From contig NZ_QTJP01000001.1 in the NCBI RefSeq assembly GCF_003391115.1, positions 1,860,001 to 1,924,000 on the forward strand: a stretch of 64,000 bases of DNA, read 5' to 3'. The notes under the pieces were generated by a model. It did not search any database and was not told the DNA's origin. It saw only the letters and a list, made by a program, of their open reading frames with translations. The translations under genes and the position numbers were made by a program. Positions 46,446 to 54,827 of this stretch are shown here, piece after piece. Each line of letters opens with the position of its first letter. The stretch's first letter is position 1. This DNA comes from Sphingomonas crusticola. Lineage in GTDB: Bacteria > Pseudomonadota > Alphaproteobacteria > Sphingomonadales > Sphingomonadaceae.

Positions 46446-47657
46446 ATGATGACGCTACATTATGATGTCCTGATCGTTGGCGGCGGCCATGCAGGCGCCC
46501 AGGCTGCGATCGCGCTCCGCCAGAATGGTTTCACCGGATCGATCGCGATCGTCGGCGACGAGCCGGAGCTGCCGTACGAGCGGCCACCTTTGTCCAAGGA
46601 ATATCTGGCTGGAGAAAAGGCGTTCGAGCGCATCCTCATCCGCCCGGCGGCTTTCTGGGAAAGTCGGCAGGTAGCGCTGCTGCTTGGGCGCGAGATCGTG
46701 GCCGTCGACGCCGCGGCGCGCATCGCCCGTACCGCGGATGGCGCAGCCATCGGCTATGGCAAGTTGATCTGGGCGACAGGCGGAAGCCCGCGGCTGCTCG
46801 GCTGCGCGGGCAATGACTTGAAGGGTGTTCACGGCATTCGCAACCGGGCCGATGTCGATCGGCTGGCGAGCGAGCTCGACGGCGTCGCGACTGTGGTGGT
46901 GGTTGGCGGCGGCTATATCGGGCTGGAAGCGGCCGCGGTGCTCACCAAGCTCGGCAAGCGGGTCGTGGTGCTGGAGGCGCTCGACCGCGTGCTGGCGCGC
47001 GTTGCGGGCGAGGCCTTGTCGCGCTTCTTCGAGCACGAACATCGCGCCCACGGCGTCGACCTGCGCCTGGGCGCTTTCGTCGATTGCATCACGGGGGAGG
47101 ATCGAGTCCGCGCGGTGCGCCTTTCGGACGGTTCCTCGATCGCGTGCGAGATGGTGATCGTCGGTATCGGCATCGTGCCCGCTGTCGGCCCTTTGCTGGC
47201 TGCGGGCGCCGCAGGCAGCGACGGCGTGGATGTCGATGCGCAATGCCGGACCAGTCTGCCCGACATCTTCGCGATCGGCGACTGCGCGCGCCATCCCAAC
47301 CCTTATGCCGATGGCGCCATGATCCGGCTCGAATCGGTGCAGAATGCACATGACCAGGCAGTGGTCGCCGCCAAGACGGTCATCGGCATGGACGTCGCTT
47401 ATGCCGCCCTGCCCTGGTTCTGGTCGCAGCAATATGATCTGAAGCTGCAGACCGCGGGCCTTTCCAGCGGGCACGACGAGGCGAGCGTCCGCGGGGATCC
47501 GGCCACGCGCAGCTTTTCCATCCTCTACCGCAAGGCAGGACGCGTCATCAGCGTCGATTGCGTCAACGACATCAAGGCCTTCGTCGAGGGGCGGCGCCTC
47601 GTTACCGAAGGCCTGCTCGGCGCGTCCGAGGACAAGCAGGCTCGCGAAAAGGCATGA
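46446..47657 (+). CDS. NAD(P)H-dependent ferredoxin reductase-like flavoprotein
   Basis: A 403-residue FAD-dependent pyridine-nucleotide oxidoreductase of the rubredoxin/ferredoxin-reductase type. The FAD motif is VLIVGGGHAGAQAA, the NAD motif is VVVGGGYIGLEAAAVL, and the second FAD motif is IFAIGDCARHPN. The C-terminal domain has the WFWSQQYDLKLQTAGL segment. Such enzymes feed electrons to a ferredoxin and then to a P450 or dioxygenase; no such partner gene is in the window. About 160 bp of apparently non-coding DNA precede it. Two in-frame ATGs begin the gene. Confidence 0.92.
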   Translation: MMTLHYDVLIVGGGHAGAQAAIALRQNGFTGSIAIVGDEPELPYERPPLSKEYLAGEKAFERILIRPAAFWESRQVALLLGREIVAVDAAARIARTADGAAIGYGKLIWATGGSPRLLGCAGNDLKGVHGIRNRADVDRLASELDGVATVVVVGGGYIGLEAAAVLTKLGKRVVVLEALDRVLARVAGEALSRFFEHEHRAHGVDLRLGAFVDCITGEDRVRAVRLSDGSSIACEMVIVGIGIVPAVGPLLAAGAAGSDGVDVDAQCRTSLPDIFAIGDCARHPNPYADGAMIRLESVQNAHDQAVVAAKTVIGMDVAYAALPWFWSQQYDLKLQTAGLSSGHDEASVRGDPATRSFSILYRKAGRVISVDCVNDIKAFVEGRRLVTEGLLGASEDKQAREKA

Positions 47658-47658
47658 C

Positions 47659-49440
47659 CTAATTCAGCCGGCGCCACAGACGGTAAGGTGAGCCTTTCGG
47701 CAGCTCCATCGGCGCCAGCCAATTCGGCACCTTCCCCTTGACCAGTTGAACGTAGAATCCTTTCGGCGCCTCGCTGCCATAGACGGTCGATTCCGAGAGG
47801 CCGGGGCAGATCAGCAGCAGGCCGGCGCTATGCCGCCGCATCACCTCGTGTGCGACCTCAGGATCGGTCGCACGAAAGCTGTGCTGGACGTCGAGGATGT
47901 CGCCGCCATTGCGGTGATAGGGGCCGGCGATGGCGCTGTGATGCGTCACCGCGATCAGGCGCGGACCGAGATCGATGAAGGTCAGGATCGTCGCCGGCGG
48001 CAATGCGCCGATGGGGCGTAACGCCGGCAGGGTGGGACAGCGGCGGTTCGCCATATCCACCTTCTTGCGATAGGCCGGCCGCTGCTCGCGCACGTTCTGG
48101 ACGATGATCCCGGCGAAGGCGCCCGACACGAACAGGAAGGCCGCGGCCGAACCCAGCACGCGCACCGCCATATTACGGTGCGCCAGCGTCCAGCGCAGCA
48201 ACGGCCAGCCGAGTGCGGTCGCGCCGATCACCCCCAGCATCTGCGAACCCGGGCCGGCCCGCGTCTGCCAGAACAGGAGCAATGCGGAGAATAACGATAA
48301 TAAGGCGACCAACGCCCAGGGGACCGCCTTGTCGGTGCCCCGCGCGCGCCAGAAAGCCCAGGCCGATCCGATCACACCGATGATCGATAGCGACAAAGTG
48401 GGAAAAGCGATGCGCCAGCCATGCTGGTAAAGCGGCTTCGCTTCCTTAATGTGGCTGAACCACAATTGATAAAGTTCCGGAGAGATATGCTCGGGCCGGC
48501 CGAGGCATTGCGGGAAGGCAAGTGCAAAGCCCGCGCAGATCGCGGCACCCCCCGCGAGCGCCGCGACGATTCTCAGCCAGCGCCGGGCGAACGGTAGCGA
48601 TCCGAAAGCAACGGCAAGGCCGCCGGTTACCAGCAAGGTCGACAGATAGACCGGCGTCAGCGCGTCGCACAGGAGCTGCCGGTTGTCATACGAGGCGAAG
48701 ACCGCATAGCCGAGCGCCGCTCCCGCAGCGAGGCTGAGGCCGTAGCCGCGCAGCCGCTCCGCCTGCTCGTTATCGATCACCCACCACAAAACGATGAGTG
48801 CCCCCGCGACCGCGAGATAGGGAAGCAGCTCCAGCCCGATCGTGAGCGAGAAGGCGGTGGCCAGGCCGGCCGTCAGCCCGCCGCGAAGCTTGCGGGCGTC
48901 GGCCATGCCGGCGACGGTGACGATCAGGCTCGCGAGCTGCCAGCCATGATGATCGACCCGCAGCGGCATCCACATCAGCATGCTGGAATTGGCGCAGACC
49001 AGGATCGCCGCGGCCAGCAAGAAGGCCCAGCGGTCAACGAGGCGCCGTACCGTGAGCATCATGCCGTAAAGCGCGGCGCCGAACGCCAGCATTGGCGCGA
49101 TCGCGCACGCCCAGCGCGCGGCTTCCTGCCAGCCGACGAATGGACGCAGGATCAGCATCAGGCCGGCGATCGGCAGATCGACCAGCCGCGACCAATGAAC
49201 GGAAATGCCGTTAGGCGGATCGATCCGATGCTGGCGCAGATCGTACCAGCCCTGGCCCTGCAGCAGTGCGCGCACCTGGGCGAAGCGCAGATTGTCGTCA
49301 GTGTCGCTCAGCGCAAACCAGTGGATCGCGTTCCACTTGTAATAGAGCATGTAGATTGCGGTCGCGGCCCAGAAGAGCAGGAACCAACGCCGCCAATGCG
49401 CCGGCTTGCCGAAACCTCGAACCCAGTTTTCGCCGATCAC
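47659..49440 (-). CDS. Large membrane protein resembling GT-C glycosyltransferases
   Basis: A 593-residue protein with about 11-13 membrane helices and a C-terminal soluble domain. The first extracytoplasmic loop has DTDDNLRFAQVRALLQG (Asp46 and Asp48), resembling the acidic motif of the oligosaccharyltransferase-like GT-C fold, followed by GWYDLRQHRIDPPNG. GT-C enzymes transfer sugars from polyprenyl-phosphate donors. It starts at a GTG, divergent from gtrA by 68 bp. I cannot name its acceptor. Being next to a GtrA/GtrB pair supports an envelope-glycan role. Confidence 0.65.
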   Translation of the reverse strand: MIGENWVRGFGKPAHWRRWFLLFWAATAIYMLYYKWNAIHWFALSDTDDNLRFAQVRALLQGQGWYDLRQHRIDPPNGISVHWSRLVDLPIAGLMLILRPFVGWQEAARWACAIAPMLAFGAALYGMMLTVRRLVDRWAFLLAAAILVCANSSMLMWMPLRVDHHGWQLASLIVTVAGMADARKLRGGLTAGLATAFSLTIGLELLPYLAVAGALIVLWWVIDNEQAERLRGYGLSLAAGAALGYAVFASYDNRQLLCDALTPVYLSTLLVTGGLAVAFGSLPFARRWLRIVAALAGGAAICAGFALAFPQCLGRPEHISPELYQLWFSHIKEAKPLYQHGWRIAFPTLSLSIIGVIGSAWAFWRARGTDKAVPWALVALLSLFSALLLFWQTRAGPGSQMLGVIGATALGWPLLRWTLAHRNMAVRVLGSAAAFLFVSGAFAGIIVQNVREQRPAYRKKVDMANRRCPTLPALRPIGALPPATILTFIDLGPRLIAVTHHSAIAGPYHRNGGDILDVQHSFRATDPEVAHEVMRRHSAGLLLICPGLSESTVYGSEAPKGFYVQLVKGKVPNWLAPMELPKGSPYRLWRRLN

Positions 49441-49508
49441 CGCACTTCCCTCGCCGCTGGCGGCGCTCTACGAGCCCGGGGACAAAGAGCAAGGGACAGT
49501 GTTCGGCA

Positions 49509-49910
49509 ATGACCGCGGTGGCGCAACAGCGGCGCGAGATGTTCTGGCAGATCGTGCGCTATGGCGTGAACGGCAGCATCGTCACGGCGCTCTATTCGGC
49601 GGTGCTGGTCGTGCTCGACAGCTGGACGCACCTGCCGTTGCAAATCTGCAATTTCGCCGGCTACGTGGCAGCGGTCTCGCTCGGCTATGTGCTCCATAGC
49701 CGGGTGACATTCCGCAATCATGGCAGTCGCGACCATGCCAGCAAGGTCCGATTCGTGATCGCGTCCCTGCCGAGTTTCGCGCTCAACGCCTTTTGGGCCT
49801 GGCTGCTAACGGAGGCGCTCAGGCTGCCCCATTGGACGCTCTACCTTCCGATATGGCTGGTAACCCCGGCACTTCTGTTCGCGCTTAACCGCTGGTGGGT
49901 ATTCCGGTGA
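49509..49910 (+). CDS. GtrA family membrane protein (polyprenyl-phosphate-sugar flippase)
   Basis: A 133-residue protein with four membrane helices: FWQIVRYGVNGSIVTAL, ICNFAGYVAAVSLGYVL, the SLPSFALNAFWAW helix and WLVTPALLFALNRWWVF. The conserved N-terminal RYGVNG and the last FALNRWWVF are the GtrA family marks. GtrA is thought to flip a sugar-carrying undecaprenyl phosphate across the membrane. Its stop overlaps the next start (GTGA at 49907-49910), so it is coupled to the glycosyltransferase gene. A longer frame to 49266 would be antisense to the upstream gene and is rejected. Confidence 0.88.
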   Translation: MTAVAQQRREMFWQIVRYGVNGSIVTALYSAVLVVLDSWTHLPLQICNFAGYVAAVSLGYVLHSRVTFRNHGSRDHASKVRFVIASLPSFALNAFWAWLLTEALRLPHWTLYLPIWLVTPALLFALNRWWVFR

Positions 49911-50923
49911 AACTTGCCTCCGCCCCCGCAAGCGCGCCACAAGCGATCATGGCTCCGCAGCAAGTCCCGCTCATTTCGGTGATCGTCCCGGTCAAGGACG
50001 AGGAAGAGGCAATCCAGCCGTTCGTGACGCGGGTCGGGAAGGTGCTGGAGGATCTGCGCGATCCCGACGGCGCTCCCGTGTTGTGGGAGATACTGTTCGT
50101 CGACGATGGCAGTTCGGATGCGACCTTGCCCGCGATCATGGCGGCGAACCGCGCCGATCCGCGTGTCGTCGGCATCGCGCTGTCGCGCAATTTCGGCAAG
50201 GAGGCGGCTTTGTCCGCCGGACTGGATCATGTGCGCGGGCAGACGGTGGTGCCGATCGACGTCGATCTGCAGGATCCGCCGGAAATGATCGGCGCGATGC
50301 TCGATCAATGGCGGCTAGGCCACGAGGTTGTGTTCGGCGTGCGTCGCAACCGTATGACCGACAGCCTGCCGAAAAGGCTGACGGCCGACCTTTATTATCG
50401 CGCGCACAATTGGCTGAGCGAGGACAAGATCCCCGAACATGCCGGCGACTTCCGCTTGCTCGATCGCAAGGTGGTCGACGTCATCCGCGCGATGCCGGAG
50501 CGCAATCGCTTCATGAAAGGCCTGTTCGCCTGGGGAGGATTCCGCCAGGCGGCGGTCGAATATGACCGCGCCGAGCGCGCCGTCGGCCGCACCAAGTTCA
50601 ATTATCTCAAGTTGTGGAAGCTCGCGATCGACGGGCTTACCTCCGCATCGACCGCGCCGCTGCGCGTCTGGTCCTATATCGGTTTCGTGATCGCCGGCAT
50701 CGCCTTGCTTTATGCCCTGTTCCTGATCGCGCGCGTGATCCTCTACGGCGTCGACGTCGCCGGCTATGCCTCGATGATGGTCGCGGTGCTGTTCCTGGGC
50801 GGGGTGCAATTGCTCTCGCTCGGAATCCTCGGCGAATATGTCGGCCGCATCCTGGTGGAGACCAAGCGGCGACCAATCTACATCGTCCGCCAGCGGATCG
50901 GCGAGGCAGGCGTTCAGGAGTAA
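49907..50923 (+). CDS. GT2 polyprenyl-phosphate glycosyltransferase (GtrB/DPMS type)
   Basis: A 338-residue family-2 glycosyltransferase. The donor-binding segments are SVIVPVKDEEEAIQPFV, ILFVDDGSSDAT and the DxD in VVPIDVDLQDPPE. The two C-terminal membrane helices (IGFVIAGIALLYALFLI and MMVAVLFLGGVQLLSLG) match GtrB, which makes undecaprenyl-phosphate-hexose. The start is a GTG overlapping the gtrA stop; an ATG at 49949 is an alternative. It is next to gtrA and the methyltransferase gene in one unit. The sugar is not predictable; glucose is common. Confidence 0.9.
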   Translation: MKLASAPASAPQAIMAPQQVPLISVIVPVKDEEEAIQPFVTRVGKVLEDLRDPDGAPVLWEILFVDDGSSDATLPAIMAANRADPRVVGIALSRNFGKEAALSAGLDHVRGQTVVPIDVDLQDPPEMIGAMLDQWRLGHEVVFGVRRNRMTDSLPKRLTADLYYRAHNWLSEDKIPEHAGDFRLLDRKVVDVIRAMPERNRFMKGLFAWGGFRQAAVEYDRAERAVGRTKFNYLKLWKLAIDGLTSASTAPLRVWSYIGFVIAGIALLYALFLIARVILYGVDVAGYASMMVAVLFLGGVQLLSLGILGEYVGRILVETKRRPIYIVRQRIGEAGVQE

Positions 50924-51675
50924 TGGAACGCCACGTTTATGACCGCATGGCCGAGATCGACCGCGATCATTGGTGGTTTGTCGGACGGCGGCGGATTCTG
51001 GCGGCGCTGATCGAGCGGTTCCGCCCCCAGTCCGGCCCCTTGCGCATCCTGGAGGTCGGCTGCGGGACGGGTTCGAACATCGCCATGCTCCAGCAATTCG
51101 GCACCGTTGATGCGGTCGAGCCGGACGATCATGCCCGCGCTTTTGCTGCCCAACGGACCGGGCTTGCGATCAAAGGCGGCTATCTTCCGAACGTACCGCT
51201 GCATGACGGGCAATATGACCTGATCGTTCTGCTCGACGTGCTCGAGCATATTCCCGACGACATCGGAGCGCTCACGGCATTGCGACCCAAGCTCGCACCG
51301 GGCGGGCGCCTGCTGCTGGCGGTGCCGGCGATGCCATCCTTGTGGAGCGGCCATGATGTCGCTCACCATCATCAGCGCCGCTATACCGCCCGTAAGCTGG
51401 ATGCGGTGGTGAGGGCCGCCGGCTTCCGCCGGTTGCATCGCGCGGCGTTCAACAGCCTGCTATTGCCCGCGATTGTCGGCGTGCGCCTCGTCAATCGGCT
51501 GCTTGGTCGCAAGGGCGGGGATGAGGACCGGCTTCCGCCGAAGCCGGTCAACCGCCTGCTCGGCGCCTTATTCGCGGCCGAGCGTCACGCGGCGGTGCGC
51601 GGCCTGTTGCCAGCCGGCGTATCACTGGCGTTGGTAGCTGAGCCGGATCCAGGCGGGAGCGGCAGCACGCGGTAG
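50923..51675 (+). CDS. SAM-dependent methyltransferase of the glycan cluster
   Basis: A 250-residue class I methyltransferase. Motif I is RILEVGCGTGSNIAML (about 42-57), followed by DAVEPDD and FDLI-type YDLIVLLDVLEHIPDD. The N-terminal YDRMAEIDRDHWWFVGRRRIL is the family entry common to glycan-modifying methyltransferases. It begins in a TAATG overlap with the glycosyltransferase stop. Its last 91 bases overlap, on the opposite strand, the end of the next gene. A role in methylating a sugar or the lipid carrier product is inferred from position. Confidence 0.88.
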   Translation: MERHVYDRMAEIDRDHWWFVGRRRILAALIERFRPQSGPLRILEVGCGTGSNIAMLQQFGTVDAVEPDDHARAFAAQRTGLAIKGGYLPNVPLHDGQYDLIVLLDVLEHIPDDIGALTALRPKLAPGGRLLLAVPAMPSLWSGHDVAHHHQRRYTARKLDAVVRAAGFRRLHRAAFNSLLLPAIVGVRLVNRLLGRKGGDEDRLPPKPVNRLLGALFAAERHAAVRGLLPAGVSLALVAEPDPGGSGSTR

Positions 51676-53201
51676 AGGATACCGCTGCGGCCGCCCGTCC
51701 AGATCGGTTCCAGCCCCGGAAAGCTGTTCCAGCGCGCGCGCGGAATGTCGATCAGCCAGACATAGTCGAACGCGTCGTGCGGCAGGGTGTTGATGCCCTC
51801 CGGATAGGGCTTGGCCCGCCGGTCGCGGCAGCCATGCGGCCGCAAAATCTCGGTGGGATCCTCCGCATAGCCTTTGGCTGGCGCATATTTGATGCGCACC
51901 AGCTGCGCGCCCGGATCGGTCCACTGACCGTTGGCGAAGGCGTTGCGGCGGACGATCGCCATGGCGCCGAGATGGTCCATGCGGCTGGTCTCCCAACGGC
52001 CCAGGCATTGCAGCCACACCTGGACGAAAACCCTGCTGCCAGGCTTGACGTGATCGAGCGCGGCCAGCTGACGGCGGTTGTCCGCTTCATGCCGTGCGAA
52101 GTTTGCGGTCAGGATGCCGATCCGGCCGATGAAGATTGCGGTGGCGACGGCCGCAACGATTGCCGCCCGCCGCCGCGACTGCGCCTTCATCGCGATGGCG
52201 ACAACCGCAATCAGCAACACATAGGGCGCCAGCCGCATGTCGGCATAGGCTGATCCCAGCAGGATGCGCGGCAGTAGGACATAAGCAATGATTAGCATCA
52301 AGGCAGCGATGCCAAGCGTCCGGTTCATACGCACCCACAGACCCGCCAAACCCAGCGCGATCAACGCCCACAGCAGGTAGACATTGGCGAGGTCGAGCGA
52401 CATCCAGCTATTGCGCAGGCTGGAGACCAGATAGACATATTTGGCGCGCCAGTAGAACCAGTCGACGTTGCGCCCGCCGGCATCCCCGCTGCGCCAGGCG
52501 ACCAGCAACAATAAGGGCGGCGACAGCGAAAGGCAGGACAGGCCACCATGCCACAGGCTGGGTATCAACGTCCGGCCTGCATCGCGCTCGCGCACCACTT
52601 CCGCACCGAAGGCCAGCAGGCAGAGCACCGCCCAGCCGAAGATGTGGGCGGTCGTCAGGATCAGGCCGATCGGCACGAACAAAGCGTGGCGCAGGCGCCA
52701 GCGCTGCTGACGGCCCAGCCGCAGCCACAGCGCGTAGGCGTTGAGCGCCAGCGCCATCGACAGCAGGAAATTGACGAAACCCCAGATCAGCGGGAAGCCA
52801 TAGGCCAGGGGCAGGGCGAACAAGGCCGGCGGCGGCACGCGGCCATGCGCCTCGCGCGCGATCCACAACATTCCTGTCATGGTGAGCATGACGATACCGA
52901 TCACGATCAGCTTCACGCCGAGCTCCAGCCCGAACAATGCCGCCATCGGCACGATCAACAGGTCCACGCCGAGATTGGCGATGAAGGCCCAATGGAAGTC
53001 GAAATATTCCGTTCGGAGTGGGGAGGTCGGATCCGACAGCTGGATCCGGTAGCGGCCCATATGCTCGGGCAGATCGGTCAGCGGCGGCACCGTTGGGATG
53101 ATCAGCGGCACCGCCGAGAGCAGAACCAAAGCGGCCAGAAACCACCAGCTGTTCCACCAGCCGGCAGGCGTCTCGTTTTCGGGGAGCGCTGAGCGGAACA
53201 T
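51585..53201 (-). CDS. Large uncharacterised membrane protein
   Basis: A 538-residue protein with about 10-12 membrane helices and a soluble C-terminal domain of about 170 residues (from roughly 370). It starts MFRSALPENETPAGWWN and includes PPLTDLPEHMGRYRIQLSD in the first periplasmic loop, reminiscent of GT-C-like proteins. I do not recognise a family. Its C-terminal 30 residues are encoded over the end of the opposing methyltransferase gene, with no earlier stop. The gene is divergent from the third GT-C-like gene (about 65 bp to its ATG). Confidence 0.68.
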   Translation of the reverse strand: MFRSALPENETPAGWWNSWWFLAALVLLSAVPLIIPTVPPLTDLPEHMGRYRIQLSDPTSPLRTEYFDFHWAFIANLGVDLLIVPMAALFGLELGVKLIVIGIVMLTMTGMLWIAREAHGRVPPPALFALPLAYGFPLIWGFVNFLLSMALALNAYALWLRLGRQQRWRLRHALFVPIGLILTTAHIFGWAVLCLLAFGAEVVRERDAGRTLIPSLWHGGLSCLSLSPPLLLLVAWRSGDAGGRNVDWFYWRAKYVYLVSSLRNSWMSLDLANVYLLWALIALGLAGLWVRMNRTLGIAALMLIIAYVLLPRILLGSAYADMRLAPYVLLIAVVAIAMKAQSRRRAAIVAAVATAIFIGRIGILTANFARHEADNRRQLAALDHVKPGSRVFVQVWLQCLGRWETSRMDHLGAMAIVRRNAFANGQWTDPGAQLVRIKYAPAKGYAEDPTEILRPHGCRDRRAKPYPEGINTLPHDAFDYVWLIDIPRARWNSFPGLEPIWTGGRSGILYRVLPLPPGSGSATNASDTPAGNRPRTAA

Positions 53202-53267
53202 GTCCCGCCCTTATGGCGCCGTCAGCCCGCGCGACAAGTGCTCGTAACAACCCTAATCAACGTCGCG

Positions 53268-54827
53268 ATGCGCTTGGGGCGGGGATATTGGGCGGCGATC
53301 GGCTTGTTGGTCGCAATTGGCATCGGCGTGCGGAGCTGGGGCCTGGGCGCCGCGCCGTTATGGCTGGACGAGGCGTATAGCGCCTATGCCGCGGACAAGG
53401 ATTGGGCGTTCCTATGGCGGATCGTGCCGCTCTATGAGAGCCACCCGCCTTTTTATTATAGCCTGCTGCATCTGTGGGTGGGAGTGTTTGGCGACGGGCT
53501 GATCGTGCTGCGCCTGCTTGGGTGGGCGTCGAGCCTCGCCACCCTGCCGGTGATGGCGCTGGCCGCGGGCGAGGCCGGCCGCTGGATCGGCTGGGGAGCT
53601 GCGGACCGCCGGCGGCTGCAGCTCATCACGGTGGGGCTGTCCTGTCTGTCGCTGGCGCTGGTCGAAATGGCGCGCGAGGCACGGCCTTATCCGCTGATGA
53701 TCCTGGTTTTCGCCGGAGCCATCCTGTTGCTGCTGCAGCTCGCGCGACGCGTAGAGCGAGGCAGGCCGGTCGCAAGCGCGGCGTTTGCCGGCTACCTTTT
53801 GCTGCTCGAGGCCTTGTTGTGGCTGCACAATCTGGGCCCGCTTTACGGCGTAGCTCTTACCTGCGCGCTCGCGATTGCGCTGCTGCGGCGCGTGACAGGT
53901 CGCGATTGGCTATGGTTGACCGGCGGGTATGGGCTGGTTGCCCTGGCATATTTGCCTGGGCTGGCGATCCTGCGTGGCCAGGCCACGACCTGGGTCGCGT
54001 CCACCTGGCTGCGCTTCCAGTTCGACGGCAGGTTCGTGGGGCGGCTGGAGACGCTGTACGCCGCGCCCGGCTGGCCTGGCATCGCCAGTCTGGTGCTGGC
54101 GGGGTTTGCCGCAGCCGCGCTGGTGCGGGCGCGAAATGGCCCGCGGCTGCTCGCCAGTCTCGCGGTGCTCGCCTTGCTGCCGGTCATCCTCGCAGTGATC
54201 TTGTCCCTGACGGTGGCACCGGTCTTCATCACCCGGACCATGACGCCGGTCGCGGTGCCCGCGTTGCTGCTGCTCTCGATCGGCGCCGCCGCTCCCGGGC
54301 GCTATCGATGGATAGGAAGGGGCAGCGCGGTCCTGCTTGCCACAGCGATGCTCGTGGCGGACGTGCAGGGGCTCCAGCGCGGGCCGATGCAGGATTGGTA
54401 TCGCACGGTCGACTGGCTGGCAGCGCGGTTCCGGCCCGGCGACGCGGTTTACGCTTATCCGAATGAGGGCAAATTGCCGCTTGTCTATGCGTTGCGCGAC
54501 AAAGGACTCGCTTACCCGATCCGGGCGATCCCGACCGACATGCCGGCGCTGGAAGCGCGCCACGGCTGGCATCCGACGGGCACGCGCGGCGTCTCGTCAT
54601 TGCCGCGCGGGGAGCTGCGCGCAATCGCGCGGGAGCCGGCGACGCAGGCGATCCCGACCATCTGGCTGCTGCGCCTTGGACCGACGACTTTCGATCGAGG
54701 CGATATATTCCTGCTGGAGCTACGTCGCGGTCGCTATGTCGTGCGGCACTGGCAAGACGGACCGATCGATATCGTCGGCCTCAGGCGATTGCCGGCGACC
54801 CGGAAACCCTCTCCCAATAGCCCCTAG
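53268..54827 (+). CDS. Glycosyltransferase family 39-like membrane protein (GT-C)
   Basis: A 519-residue protein with about 11 membrane helices and a soluble C-terminal part. The first periplasmic loop carries Asp34-Glu35 in PLWLDEAYSAY, the acidic motif of the PMT/ArnT-like GT-C family, followed by ESHPPFYYSLLHLWV. Such proteins transfer a sugar from a polyprenyl-phosphate carrier to a lipid or protein. The ATG at 53268 is chosen; a GTG 30 bases upstream is possible. The C terminus overlaps the convergent PLP-enzyme gene by four bases. The acceptor is not determinable. Confidence 0.72.
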   Translation: MRLGRGYWAAIGLLVAIGIGVRSWGLGAAPLWLDEAYSAYAADKDWAFLWRIVPLYESHPPFYYSLLHLWVGVFGDGLIVLRLLGWASSLATLPVMALAAGEAGRWIGWGAADRRRLQLITVGLSCLSLALVEMAREARPYPLMILVFAGAILLLLQLARRVERGRPVASAAFAGYLLLLEALLWLHNLGPLYGVALTCALAIALLRRVTGRDWLWLTGGYGLVALAYLPGLAILRGQATTWVASTWLRFQFDGRFVGRLETLYAAPGWPGIASLVLAGFAAAALVRARNGPRLLASLAVLALLPVILAVILSLTVAPVFITRTMTPVAVPALLLLSIGAAAPGRYRWIGRGSAVLLATAMLVADVQGLQRGPMQDWYRTVDWLAARFRPGDAVYAYPNEGKLPLVYALRDKGLAYPIRAIPTDMPALEARHGWHPTGTRGVSSLPRGELRAIAREPATQAIPTIWLLRLGPTTFDRGDIFLLELRRGRYVVRHWQDGPIDIVGLRRLPATRKPSPNSP

